Source of the DNA: Emticicia aquatilis
GTDB taxonomy: Bacteria > Bacteroidota > Bacteroidia > Cytophagales > Spirosomataceae
Direction: 5' to 3'
Length of the DNA: 64,000 nt
Assembly (NCBI RefSeq): GCF_014644295.1
Contig: NZ_BMKK01000012.1
Coordinates: 124,001 to 188,000, forward strand
Position numbers and translations under genes: made by a program. The notes beneath the pieces were generated by a model. That model was not told the origin of the DNA. It saw nothing but the letters and a program-made list of their open reading frames with translations, and did not search any database. Of the stretch, positions 25,034 through 33,217 are shown piece after piece; position 1 is the stretch's first letter; the number at the start of each line of letters is the position of its first letter.

Positions 25034-26800
25034 ATGAGAGTCGTTATCAAATCATTGATGCTATTTGTGATTATACAAATAAGTACACAGTTAGTTTTTT
25101 CACAAAACTTTATAAAGTATGACCTCAAATGGGGCGAAAAAATACCTATGCGTGATGGAGTAAAGCTAAATGCAACGCTTTATTTACCAAAAGATTTGAA
25201 AGAAAAACAACCTGTTATCATTTGTTTAACTCCTTACATAAGTGACGGCTACCATGCAAGGGGCAAGTATTTTGCTGAAAATGGTTTTGTCTATGCCATT
25301 GTTGATTGCAGGGGGAGGGGCAACTCAGAGGGCAACTTTAATCCTTTTATTCAAGAAGCAAAAGACGGATATGATTTAGTAGAATACTTTGCCAAGCAAC
25401 CGTATTGCAACGAGAAAGTTGCGATGTGGGGCGGGTCATACTCAGGCTATAATCAATGGGCTACTGCAAAAGAATTTCCTCCGCATCTCTCCACCATAGT
25501 ACCTGGGGCGTCTGTATTTCCAGGAATTGACTATCCAAACCCGAATAACATTTTCATGTCGTACATGATTGCATGGCTAACTTATACCAGTGGAAAAACA
25601 GGAAACAACACTATTTTTGGAGATGATAGTTTTTGGTCGAATAAGTACGCTGATATGTACCAAAAACACTTACCATTCGAGCAGCTGGATAAAATTGTAG
25701 GCAATGAAACCACTGTATTTCAGACTTGGCTCGCTCATCCAACCTATGATGATTACTGGAAAAGTATGAATCCTAAAATAGAGGATTATCAGAAAATGAA
25801 TATTCCGATATTAACCATCACAGGACATTATGATGCAGACCAACAGGGTGCATTAACATTTTATGAAAACTTTATGAAATATGCTTCAACCGAAGCAAAA
25901 AATAAGCATTTCTTAATCATTGGGCCTTATGACCACCCTGGTACTCGTACTCCGAAAGAAGCATTTGGAGGGCTAAAGTTTGGTAAAGAAAGCATGTTGG
26001 ATATGAATAAGCTACACAAAGAATGGTATGAATATACTATGAAAAATGGCCCAAAACCAAGTTTCTTAAAAGACAAAGTAGCTTATTATGTGATGGGAGA
26101 TGAAAAATGGAAGTATGTAGAAAGTCTTGAAAAAATAGCAACCCATCAAAAAAGCCTTTTCTTAGATTCGGACGGTAACGCAAATGATGTTTTATCGGGT
26201 GCTAAGCTTTCAGAAAATATTGCCAATAAATCTTCAATGGATAAAATTGTTTATAATCCACTTGATATAAGCAAAGGTTTAGAAAGCTGGAAAAATGATG
26301 AACCAAATTATATGAAAGACCAATTTACGGCCTATAGATTAGGGAATGAAGCCGTAATTTATCATTCTGCACCTTTTGAAGATTCGACTGAAATATCGGG
26401 AGGTGTTGAAGTAAAACTATACATTTCAGCCGATGTTCCAGACACCGATTTGATGATTTCGTTATATGAACTTACCACTAAAGGAGAAGCGATATACCTG
26501 ACTTCTGACCAATTAAGGCTTCGATACCGTGAATCTCTCGAACAAGAAACGTTGATGCAAGCAGGCAAGGTCTATGAATGTGTGTTTGACGATTTTCGCT
26601 TTTTTTCAAAAAAGATAGCAAAATCGAGTCGCTTACGACTTATCATCGAAACCAATAACCTGCCTGAAAATCAGAAAAACTATAATAGTGGTGGAAATGT
26701 GAGTGCAGAAACGGCAAAAGACTCAAAGATTGCCCACATCAATATTCATCATGATGCAAAGTTTCAAAGTAGAATCATTTTACCGATTGTAAAAAAGTAG
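25034..26800 (+). CDS. Secreted CocE/NonD-family hydrolase (X-Pro dipeptidyl-peptidase-like)
   Basis: A 588-residue protein with a signal peptide (cleavage near VFS-Q, residue 23). The alpha/beta-hydrolase domain has its nucleophile Ser135 in WGGSYSGY and the acid/base region GHYDADQQG and GPYDHPGT; the C-terminal jelly-roll (about 400-588) is the X-Pro dipeptidyl-peptidase C domain. The family includes cocaine esterase, glutaryl-7-ACA acylase and Xaa-Pro dipeptidases, so the substrate is uncertain. Periplasmic or secreted peptide or ester hydrolysis is likely. It ends 2 bp before a convergent lipoprotein gene. Confidence 0.92.
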   Translation: MRVVIKSLMLFVIIQISTQLVFSQNFIKYDLKWGEKIPMRDGVKLNATLYLPKDLKEKQPVIICLTPYISDGYHARGKYFAENGFVYAIVDCRGRGNSEGNFNPFIQEAKDGYDLVEYFAKQPYCNEKVAMWGGSYSGYNQWATAKEFPPHLSTIVPGASVFPGIDYPNPNNIFMSYMIAWLTYTSGKTGNNTIFGDDSFWSNKYADMYQKHLPFEQLDKIVGNETTVFQTWLAHPTYDDYWKSMNPKIEDYQKMNIPILTITGHYDADQQGALTFYENFMKYASTEAKNKHFLIIGPYDHPGTRTPKEAFGGLKFGKESMLDMNKLHKEWYEYTMKNGPKPSFLKDKVAYYVMGDEKWKYVESLEKIATHQKSLFLDSDGNANDVLSGAKLSENIANKSSMDKIVYNPLDISKGLESWKNDEPNYMKDQFTAYRLGNEAVIYHSAPFEDSTEISGGVEVKLYISADVPDTDLMISLYELTTKGEAIYLTSDQLRLRYRESLEQETLMQAGKVYECVFDDFRFFSKKIAKSSRLRLIIETNNLPENQKNYNSGGNVSAETAKDSKIAHINIHHDAKFQSRIILPIVKK

Positions 26801-26802
26801 CT

Positions 26803-27312
26803 TTAAAACTCATTTAATACAATCACACTTGACTCGGCGGTATTACTAATGTTTCCTGCTCGGTCTTTGATAGTTACTTGAAACTTCAACGAATCTTTTA
26901 CGGGCGTAAAAGGCTGAGGGAAATCTATCGAATAGTCAATCGTACCTTCGATTGGACCAACTTTTCCATCGGTTTTGAGACGAGGAAAATAACCTGAATA
27001 AGGCACAGAAGGTATAAATTCCGTAAAAACACCTTTCTTTTTACGGAATATTCTGATAATATAGTTGTAATCATTTTTTACCTCAGCAGCGGCTTTTTCT
27101 TTTTCGTTTAAGCCTAAATCTCCGTCACCATCCTGAAACTTAATGGTCAGGATAACAGAATCTTTCTTTGAACCGGCAAATTGGTCGATTCTGATTTCTT
27201 TTTTCAAAGTTTTAAACTCAATGTTGGGTTTTACATCAAATGTTGTTTCTTTATAACAACCTATTAATGAGCCTATTGCAATCAATATGAGAAATCCTGA
27301 AACCTTTTTCAT
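26803..27312 (-). CDS. Lipoprotein of unknown function
   Basis: A 169-residue protein with a lipoprotein signal (GSLIGC, Cys19). The mature part has two beta-rich stretches, and the acidic segment KFQDGDGDLGLNEKE looks like a calcium-binding loop in an otherwise immunoglobulin-like sequence; the C-terminal VTIKDRAGNISNTAESSVIV is typical of Ig-like/bacterial surface beta domains. It is convergent with the CocE hydrolase (2-bp gap) and divergent from the LuxE-like gene. No specific function can be assigned. Confidence 0.8.
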   Translation of the reverse strand: MKKVSGFLILIAIGSLIGCYKETTFDVKPNIEFKTLKKEIRIDQFAGSKKDSVILTIKFQDGDGDLGLNEKEKAAAEVKNDYNYIIRIFRKKKGVFTEFIPSVPYSGYFPRLKTDGKVGPIEGTIDYSIDFPQPFTPVKDSLKFQVTIKDRAGNISNTAESSVIVLNEF

Positions 27313-27322
27313 CGTAATTATG

Positions 27323-27330
27323 TAATTTTG
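27323..27330 (+). promoter_or_regulatory. Putative -7 element TAATTTTG for the LuxE-like gene
   Basis: TAATTTTG lies 107 bp before the ATG at 27438, separated from it by an imperfect inverted repeat. No -33 TTTG at standard spacing. Confidence 0.3.
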
Positions 27331-27333
27331 ATT

Positions 27334-27403
27334 AGTCCACGGTCAATAGACAAAAGTCCACAATTAGTTTTTATGGACTATCAACCGAGGTCTGTCGACT
27401 ATT
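27334..27403. repeat. Imperfect inverted repeat (TAGTCCACGGTCAATAGAC family)
   Basis: TAGTCCACGGTCAATAGAC on the left is partly mirrored by TCAACCGAGGTCTGTCGACTA on the right, with TGGACT/AGTCCA in the middle. A related sequence, GTCGATGGACGACAGTCCAC, occurs at 32256-32275 after dxr. This looks like a dispersed intergenic repeat family. Confidence 0.55.
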
Positions 27404-27437
27404 TTCTGCTAATTTAGTAAAAATTATAAAATTTTCA

Positions 27438-28499
27438 ATGAGTATTCGTGACGAACTAAAATCGGCGGTTTTACAATTGGGCGACACCTCTATAAGACCT
27501 CATGATTTTGAAGAATTAGCTTTAGAAATCTTTCGCTTTCAAGCTACCACCAATTACACTTACAAAGAATACTTGAGTTTTCTGAATGTAAATCCTACGC
27601 AAGTTAGTCGTCTGGAGAAAATACCGTTCTTACCGATTCAGTTTTTCAAACACCATAAAATTGTATCTGATGCCGCTCCTACTCAGGTGATTTTTGAAAG
27701 TAGCGGCACAACTGGCGACACCACAAGCAAACACTTAGTGAGCGATTTGCCTTTCTACGAATATGTTAGTCAGCGAATCTTCGAGCAGTTCTATGGCCCC
27801 TTAAGCGACTTCCATATTTTGGCTTTGCTTCCCTCTTACCTTGAACGAAATAATTCGTCTTTGGTGTATATGGTGCAGAGTTTTATTTATCGTACTTATT
27901 CGAGAGAATCAGGTTTTTATCTGAAAAATACTTCTGAACTCATTCAACAACTCCGACAGCTATCTAACCAAAATTCAAAGCGAAAGGTTTTGTTGATTGG
28001 GGTGACTTTTGCTTTACTCGATTTGGCCGAATCGGGCGAAGATTTATCTTTTATGGAAAAACTGAAAGATAGATTGATTGTGATGGAAACGGGTGGAATG
28101 AAAGGCCGACGCAAGGAGCTTATGCGTGAAGAAGTACATGAGATTCTGACCTCAGCTTTTGGAATTGAGAAAATTCACTCGGAATACGGAATGACCGAAC
28201 TCCTCTCGCAAGGATACTCGAAAGGTGATGGCATTTTTGAATTGCCTCAGACCATGAAAATTTTATTACGAGAAATCAACGACCCATTTAAAATCATTTC
28301 GACCGTAAACTACACCAATCAGCACGAACGAACACTCATTCGGGGCGGTATCAACGTAGTTGACTTGGCAAATATTGACTCTTGTTGTTTTATAGAAACC
28401 CAAGATTTAGGGGCTTATAACACTGAAAATCAATCATTTAGTATTATTGGGCGTTTTGATAATTCGGATATTCGGGGCTGTAATCTGATGGTGGTTTAA
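27438..28499 (+). CDS. LuxE-like acyl-protein synthetase / small ANL adenylating enzyme
   Basis: A 353-residue protein of the LuxE/PaaK branch of the ANL superfamily. The phosphate-binding loop is FESSGTTGDTTSKH (about 87-99), and SEYGMTELL is the aromatic adenine motif; ETQDLG near 330 holds the ribose-binding aspartate. The usual C-terminal lid domain of acyl-CoA synthetases is absent. LuxE activates fatty acids as acyl-AMP and transfers them to a protein in the bioluminescence system, but there are no lux genes here. Bacteroidota carry isolated homologues whose substrate is not established. It stands alone between a divergent lipoprotein and a sulfatase. Confidence 0.85.
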   Translation: MSIRDELKSAVLQLGDTSIRPHDFEELALEIFRFQATTNYTYKEYLSFLNVNPTQVSRLEKIPFLPIQFFKHHKIVSDAAPTQVIFESSGTTGDTTSKHLVSDLPFYEYVSQRIFEQFYGPLSDFHILALLPSYLERNNSSLVYMVQSFIYRTYSRESGFYLKNTSELIQQLRQLSNQNSKRKVLLIGVTFALLDLAESGEDLSFMEKLKDRLIVMETGGMKGRRKELMREEVHEILTSAFGIEKIHSEYGMTELLSQGYSKGDGIFELPQTMKILLREINDPFKIISTVNYTNQHERTLIRGGINVVDLANIDSCCFIETQDLGAYNTENQSFSIIGRFDNSDIRGCNLMVV

Positions 28500-28600
28500 G
28501 ATATAAATAATATAATCAACAGAATCTTACTCTACCATCTTGGCATCTACAAAAAGGCTTGTATATTTAGGAATTAAACTCCCTAAATCTATTCTTAACT

Positions 28601-29971
28601 ATGAAAATTCGCCTTATTTGTGTCTTTTCTTTGCTTATTCTTTTACTATCTTTCATTAAAAAAAACGAAATTCGTCAACCTAATTTTATTGTTTTTTTTA
28701 TTGACGATATGGGCTCAGCCGACTTGGCTTGTTATGGAAATACGTTCAATCAAACACCTAATATTGACCAATTGGCTCAAAAAGGGGTAAAATTCACGAA
28801 TGCTTATTCTGCCTGTACGGTTTGTTCGCCTTCAAGAGCGGCTCTGATGACAGGTAAATATCCAGCAAAACTTCATATTACCGACTGGATTGCAGGTCAT
28901 GAAAAAACTAATCCAAAACTTCTGATTCCAGACTGGCAGAAGTTTCTTCCACAATCAGAAAAAACAGTTGCCGAGTACCTCAAAGAAAACGGATATGTCA
29001 ATTGGCACGTAGGAAAATGGCATTTGGGCGAAGGAGAAGAGTTTTATCCTTTGAATCAAGGTTTTGATATAAATATTGGTGGTTCGAATTGGGGACACCC
29101 AAAAAAAGGCTTTTTTGCTCCCTATCAAATGCCACTCTTGACAGAAGGTGTAAAAGGTGAATACCTAACAGATAGACTAACAAATGAAGCTATCAAACTC
29201 ATTGAAAATCATAATGAGAATGTGCCGTTTTTCTTGAATTTGGCACATTATGCAGTGCATAGCCCAGTTCAAGCAAAAGCCGAAAAGATTGAAAAGTACA
29301 AAAAACTACTTGTTTATCTTGATAAACAAAAAAATCCAGCTTATGCCGCAATGATTGAAAGTTTAGATGAGGGAATTGGACGTGTAATGAGTGCCTTAGA
29401 AAAAAAGAATTTATTAGAAAACACTGTCATTATTTTTGCTTCCGATAATGGCACTTTGATGCAATCTGCCAGTAGTTTACCATTCAGAAAAGGAAAGGGT
29501 TGGTGCTATGAAGGAGGCACTCGAACACCTTTAATTGTTTATTGGAAAAATAAAATTGAGGGTGGCAAAGTGATTGATGAGCCTACAATCACGATGGACC
29601 TAACATCGACTATCTTAGATTTAGCAGCAATCAAACCCAGCGAAAAACTTGACGGCAAATCACTAAAACCAGTTATTTTGACTAATAAAAAGTATGAAAG
29701 GCCTTTATTTTGGCATTATCCGCATTATCACGAAGGCGATGCTCCATACAGTGCCGTACGCTTGGGAGATTGGAAATTAATTGAGTTTTTTGAGAACAAC
29801 TCTCTTGAGCTTTATAATTTAAAAGACGACATTTCTGAAAGCAATAATTTGGCATTAATCAATCCTCAAAAAGCAAAAGAGCTAAAGAAACTACTCGATA
29901 AATGGCGAAAAGCCAACAATGCACAAATACCAACCCCAAACCCTAACTACATCGAAAAAAAGAGTAAGTAG
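28601..29971 (+). CDS. Type I (formylglycine-dependent) sulfatase
   Basis: A 456-residue arylsulfatase-family protein with an N-terminal signal or anchor (about 3-20, no lipobox cysteine). The modification motif is CSPSR at Cys75, the residue oxidised to formylglycine; Asp35-Asp36 (FIDDMG) and the later ASDNGT complete the calcium site. ACTVCSPSRAALMTGKYP is a perfect sulfatase signature. It removes sulfate esters from sugars, steroids or lipids; the substrate is unknown. No maturase is adjacent and no glycosidase is linked, so it does not form an obvious polysaccharide locus. A short 101-bp gap separates it from the LuxE-like gene. Confidence 0.94.
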   Translation: MKIRLICVFSLLILLLSFIKKNEIRQPNFIVFFIDDMGSADLACYGNTFNQTPNIDQLAQKGVKFTNAYSACTVCSPSRAALMTGKYPAKLHITDWIAGHEKTNPKLLIPDWQKFLPQSEKTVAEYLKENGYVNWHVGKWHLGEGEEFYPLNQGFDINIGGSNWGHPKKGFFAPYQMPLLTEGVKGEYLTDRLTNEAIKLIENHNENVPFFLNLAHYAVHSPVQAKAEKIEKYKKLLVYLDKQKNPAYAAMIESLDEGIGRVMSALEKKNLLENTVIIFASDNGTLMQSASSLPFRKGKGWCYEGGTRTPLIVYWKNKIEGGKVIDEPTITMDLTSTILDLAAIKPSEKLDGKSLKPVILTNKKYERPLFWHYPHYHEGDAPYSAVRLGDWKLIEFFENNSLELYNLKDDISESNNLALINPQKAKELKKLLDKWRKANNAQIPTPNPNYIEKKSK

Positions 29972-29976
29972 CATAC

Positions 29977-30858
29977 TTATAAATACTTATTCAAAGTCCG
30001 AATTATGGGTGGTAGATAACTCGTTCCGAATAAATTTACATGAACCAATAGCGGATAAATATTATAAATCGGCACTCGCATATCGAAGCGAGGTTGTAGT
30101 GGATATGCCTCATTATAAGTATCATAAAAACGCTTATCGAAGCCCCCAAAAAGCGTAGTGAAGGCAATTTCCATTTCACGATTTCCGTAATAAACTGCGG
30201 GGTCGATGAGCGTTGGCTCGCCATTTTCATTCGTTATTACATTTCCCGTCCACAAATCTCCGTGCAGGAGCGAAGCAGGTTCGTTTGGCAGCAATTCAGG
30301 CAATACTTTATAAAATTGCTGAAATTTTTCGTATAAATCCCTACTAATCAATTCGTTATAATAAGCCAAACCAGCTTGAAGATTCAAGCGTTTTTCGATA
30401 AAAAAACTCAACCAATCTTCTTTTTGTTCATTGCTTTGGCGAAGCGAACCTATGTAATTATCGAAGTTTAGGCCAAACTTTTCATCAGTATTTCGGTGTA
30501 GAGCAGCTATTTTTTCGCCCAACATTTCCCAATAATCAAAATTAGGCTTGGTATATTCTATGTTTTCCAGCACCAAATAATCTTGTCCGTCACGTCGGCC
30601 CCAGTTGATAACCTCAGGCACACGAATCACGTTGGCTTCCCGCAACAAATCAAGACCACGAGCTTCGGTTTCAAACATTCCTTCGTGATTTCGAGTATTA
30701 TATTTCACAAAGTATTTGCCTTCGTTGGTAACTACCTGTACGGTCACGTTGATACTGCCGCCTTGCAATAGTCGATACTCGGTTACTTGAAAGTCACGCC
30801 CGAAGCTCTCAAAAAGTACACCTTCAAAAAATTGGAATTGGTCTTCAGCCGTTTGCAT
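29977..30858 (-). CDS. Fructosamine kinase family protein
   Basis: A 293-residue kinase with the aminoglycoside-phosphotransferase fold. The ATP-binding lysine is Lys52 (KYFVKYNTR); the catalytic loop is LLHGDLWTGNV with Asp201, and Asp219 (TLIDPAVYYGNRE) binds magnesium. The family phosphorylates fructosamines or ribulosamines on glycated proteins or free amines, which then break down. It ends 5 bp from the convergent sulfatase stop, with no other partner. A palindrome-like CCCCTAAAGGGG sequence lies directly before its start. Confidence 0.94.
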   Translation of the reverse strand: MQTAEDQFQFFEGVLFESFGRDFQVTEYRLLQGGSINVTVQVVTNEGKYFVKYNTRNHEGMFETEARGLDLLREANVIRVPEVINWGRRDGQDYLVLENIEYTKPNFDYWEMLGEKIAALHRNTDEKFGLNFDNYIGSLRQSNEQKEDWLSFFIEKRLNLQAGLAYYNELISRDLYEKFQQFYKVLPELLPNEPASLLHGDLWTGNVITNENGEPTLIDPAVYYGNREMEIAFTTLFGGFDKRFYDTYNEAYPLQPRFDMRVPIYNIYPLLVHVNLFGTSYLPPIIRTLNKYL

Positions 30859-30863
30859 AACAC

Positions 30864-30884
30864 CCCTAACCCCTAAAGGGGGAC
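30864..30884. repeat. GC-rich partial palindrome CCCCTAACCCCTAAAGGGGG
   Basis: CCCCTAA/CCCCTAAAGGGGG lies 5 bp upstream of the fructosamine kinase start on an AT-rich background. CCCCT and AGGGG pair around two bases. It resembles a remnant of a GC-rich dispersed palindrome. Confidence 0.5.
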
Positions 30885-30977
30885 AAAAAAGATTTTAATA
30901 ATATACTTTTAGCTACTGATTTTTTCAACTAATAATAAATTAAATAATTGATAATGAACTATTTATGAAACAAAACT

Positions 30978-31012
30978 CACCATTCACCATTCATCATTCA
31001 CCATTCACTCTT
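30978..31012. repeat. Degenerate 7-bp tandem repeat (CACCATT units)
   Basis: Four and a partial fifth unit: CACCATT, CACCATT, CATCATT, CACCATT, CACTCTT. It lies in the dxr upstream region, between the divergent fructosamine kinase and dxr. Array length could vary between strains by slippage. Confidence 0.7.
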
Positions 31013-31052
31013 GAATAGAAACGTTAAAATAAAAACTTTATCATTAAATTTT

Positions 31053-31070
31053 CCGAACTTTGTAAAAAAT
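31053..31070 (+). promoter_or_regulatory. dxr leader element shared with rimO (CCGAACTTTGTAAAAAAT)
   Basis: Identical to 3562-3579 at 17 of 18 positions and placed 31 nt before the dxr ATG. GAACTTTG is one mismatch from the -7 consensus. Confidence 0.4.
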
Positions 31071-31101
31071 TTCAGTAGATTTATTTATTTCATCCTTTTT
31101 C

Positions 31102-32253
31102 ATGCAAAAACGTCATCTTGCCATTCTTGGTTCAACGGGTTCGATAGGAACACAAGCTCTGGAGGTAGTAGAAGCCAATCCTGATATTTTTGAAGTAGAA
31201 GTGCTTACCGCACAAAATAACGCCGACTTGTTAATTGAACAAGCAGCTAAGTTTCGTCCGAATGTAGTTGTGATTTCAAACGAAGACCTTTACGATAAAG
31301 TTTTTGCGGCTCTCGACCCACTCGATATTAAAGTTTACACTGGAGATAAATCACTGGCCTCGGTCGTGACGATGGACTCCGTAAATATAGTTCTGACAGC
31401 TTTGGTTGGTTATGCAGGTTTAATTCCAACTGTAGCGGCAATCAAGGCGGGCAAGCATATTGCGTTGGCTAATAAAGAAACTTTAGTTGTGGCTGGCGAA
31501 CTGGTAACCGAATTAGCCCAAAAACATAAAGTTGATATTTTGCCAGTTGATTCGGAGCATTCGGCGATATTTCAGTGTTTGGTTGGTGAATTCCATAATC
31601 CAATCGAAAAGATTATTCTAACAGCTTCTGGGGGGCCATTCAGAGGAAAAGACCGTGAGTTTTTGAAAACCGTTACGAAAGCACAAGCTCTGAAGCACCC
31701 AAATTGGAGCATGGGGGCAAAAATTACGATTGATTCGGCTTCGTTGATGAATAAAGGCTTGGAAGTGATTGAAGCAAAATGGCTTTTTGGACTCACGCCC
31801 GACCAAATCGAAGTGGTGGTGCATCCGCAAAGCATTATTCACTCGATGGTGCAATTTGAAGATGGCAGTATGAAAGCCCAAATGGGTCTGCCCGATATGC
31901 GTGTGCCAATTCAGTTTGCCATTGGTTATCCGAATCGTCTGAAATCGAATTTCCCGAGAATGGATTTTGCTCAATTTCCTTCGCTGACTTTTGAAAAGCC
32001 TGATTATCAGACTTTCCGAAACTTAGGATTTGCATTTGAGGCACTCCAAACTGGCGGAAATATGGCGTGTATCGTGAATGCCGCCAACGAAATTGCCGTT
32101 GCATCTTTCTTGCGTGATGAAATCGGTTTCTTGGAAATGTCGGATTTGATTGAAGATTGCATGAAAAAAGTGAGCTTCGTACGTACACCAACGCTCGAAG
32201 ATTATATTGAAACCGACAAAGAAACCAGACGTCTGGCTTTGGAGTTTGTTTAA
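31102..32253 (+). CDS. dxr: 1-deoxy-D-xylulose 5-phosphate reductoisomerase
   Basis: A 383-residue enzyme for the committed step of the MEP isoprenoid pathway, turning DXP into MEP with NADPH. The N-terminal Rossmann motif is GSTGSIGTQAL; ANKETLV holds Lys125; the metal ligands are Asp150 and Glu152 (VDSEHSA) and the acidic residues of NKGLEVIEAKWLF. The length is normal and complete. ispE, a later step of the same pathway, lies about 2.6 kb downstream on the same strand. In most Bacteroidota a site-2 protease gene follows dxr, but here an RluA-type gene follows. Confidence 0.97.
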   Translation: MQKRHLAILGSTGSIGTQALEVVEANPDIFEVEVLTAQNNADLLIEQAAKFRPNVVVISNEDLYDKVFAALDPLDIKVYTGDKSLASVVTMDSVNIVLTALVGYAGLIPTVAAIKAGKHIALANKETLVVAGELVTELAQKHKVDILPVDSEHSAIFQCLVGEFHNPIEKIILTASGGPFRGKDREFLKTVTKAQALKHPNWSMGAKITIDSASLMNKGLEVIEAKWLFGLTPDQIEVVVHPQSIIHSMVQFEDGSMKAQMGLPDMRVPIQFAIGYPNRLKSNFPRMDFAQFPSLTFEKPDYQTFRNLGFAFEALQTGGNMACIVNAANEIAVASFLRDEIGFLEMSDLIEDCMKKVSFVRTPTLEDYIETDKETRRLALEFV

Positions 32254-32354
32254 CAGTCGATGGACGACAGTCCACTGACAATAGTTTTTGAGATTTCTAA
32301 TAAAAAATCTATTAGTTTTTTTTAAAAGAATTAGAATTCTTAATTCTTAATCGC

Positions 32355-32368
32355 ACGGGCGACCCCGT
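32355..32368. repeat. Short palindrome ACGGGCGACCCCGT
   Basis: ACGGG and CCCGT pair around a 4-base loop, 18 bp before the RluA ATG. It directly follows the AT-rich word TTAATTCTTAA also seen in other repeats of this window. It may be a GC-rich dispersed element. Confidence 0.5.
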
Positions 32369-32385
32369 CTTAATTTATAAGTAAA

Positions 32386-33114
32386 ATGGCAAAGCAACCA
32401 TTTCAAGTAGTTTACGAAGACAATCATATTATTATTGTCAATAAAGCCCAAGGCATTTTGGTGCAGGGCGATAGCACTGGCGATAAAACACTTTCGGACT
32501 ACGTAAAGCATTATATCAAAGATAAGTACAATAAACCTGGTGATGTTTTCCTCGGAACAGTACATCGGCTTGACCGCCCTGTGAGTGGTTTGGTGGTTTT
32601 TGCACGCACCTCAAAGGCCCTCGAACGTATGAACGAGCTTTTCAGAAAGCGTGACATCCAAAAAACCTATTGGGCGGTTGTTGGCAAAAAACCTGAAAAG
32701 AAAACTGCCAAGCTAACCAACTGGTTGGTTAAAGATGAAAACAAAAATATTGTTAAGGCTTTTGATGAAGAAGTACCAGGTTCGCAAAAAGCTGAACTTA
32801 CGTACCGTTATTTAGGCGAAATCAATCACTATCATTTGCTCGAAGTAAATCCAATTACGGGTCGTCCACACCAAATCCGTGTGCAGTTAGCCAAAATGGG
32901 TTGTCCGATTCGAGGAGATGTGAAGTATGGATACCCTCGTCCAAATCTCGAAGGCAATATCAATCTTCACGCTCGACGCCTCTATTTTGTGCATCCAGTA
33001 AAAAAAGAACCCATTATTTGTAAAGCGGCATTGCCCGAAAACTCATTCTGGGAGGAATTCTTAGAACTCGAACCCGAAGATGTAAAAACCGAAAATTTGG
33101 ACTTTTTGTATTGA
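32386..33114 (+). CDS. RluA-family RNA pseudouridine synthase
   Basis: A 242-residue pseudouridine synthase with the family active-site motif HRLDRPVSGLV (catalytic Asp63). There is no N-terminal S4 domain, so it resembles the short RluA/TruC-type members that modify rRNA or tRNA. The LEVNPITGRPHQIRVQLAKMG motif is the second signature. The exact uridine target cannot be read from sequence. A strong terminator follows the gene, so it is probably a single-gene or dxr-linked unit. The dxr-RluA gap is 132 bp and repeat-filled. Confidence 0.95.
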   Translation: MAKQPFQVVYEDNHIIIVNKAQGILVQGDSTGDKTLSDYVKHYIKDKYNKPGDVFLGTVHRLDRPVSGLVVFARTSKALERMNELFRKRDIQKTYWAVVGKKPEKKTAKLTNWLVKDENKNIVKAFDEEVPGSQKAELTYRYLGEINHYHLLEVNPITGRPHQIRVQLAKMGCPIRGDVKYGYPRPNLEGNINLHARRLYFVHPVKKEPIICKAALPENSFWEEFLELEPEDVKTENLDFLY

Positions 33115-33124
33115 GAAAACTATT

Positions 33125-33154
33125 AGCGTTTGGTTTAGACCAAACGCTTTTTTT
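33125..33154 (+). terminator. Rho-independent terminator of the RluA-family gene
   Basis: Perfect 10-bp stem AGCGTTTGGT/ACCAAACGCT around TTAG, followed by TTTTTTT. It begins 11 bp after the stop. Confidence 0.95.
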
Positions 33155-33158
33155 ATGA

Positions 33159-33166
33159 TATATTTG
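33159..33166 (+). promoter_or_regulatory. Putative -7 element TATATTTG for the TIM-barrel protein
   Basis: TATATTTG matches TAnnTTTG, 51 bp before the ATG at 33218 and just after the upstream terminator. The nearest TTTG upstream is 26 nt away, beyond the usual spacing. Confidence 0.35.
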
Positions 33167-33217
33167 AAAGATATTTATTCGCTCTTTTAAAAATCAACCT
33201 TCAATTCTATAAAACTA

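Noticed and set aside
27438-28499. Bioluminescence operon suggested by the LuxE-like gene
   Set aside because: There is no luxA, luxB, luxC or luxD in the window.
30978-31012. CRISPR array suggested by the tandem repeats before dxr
   Set aside because: The units are 7 bp long, contiguous and without spacers.
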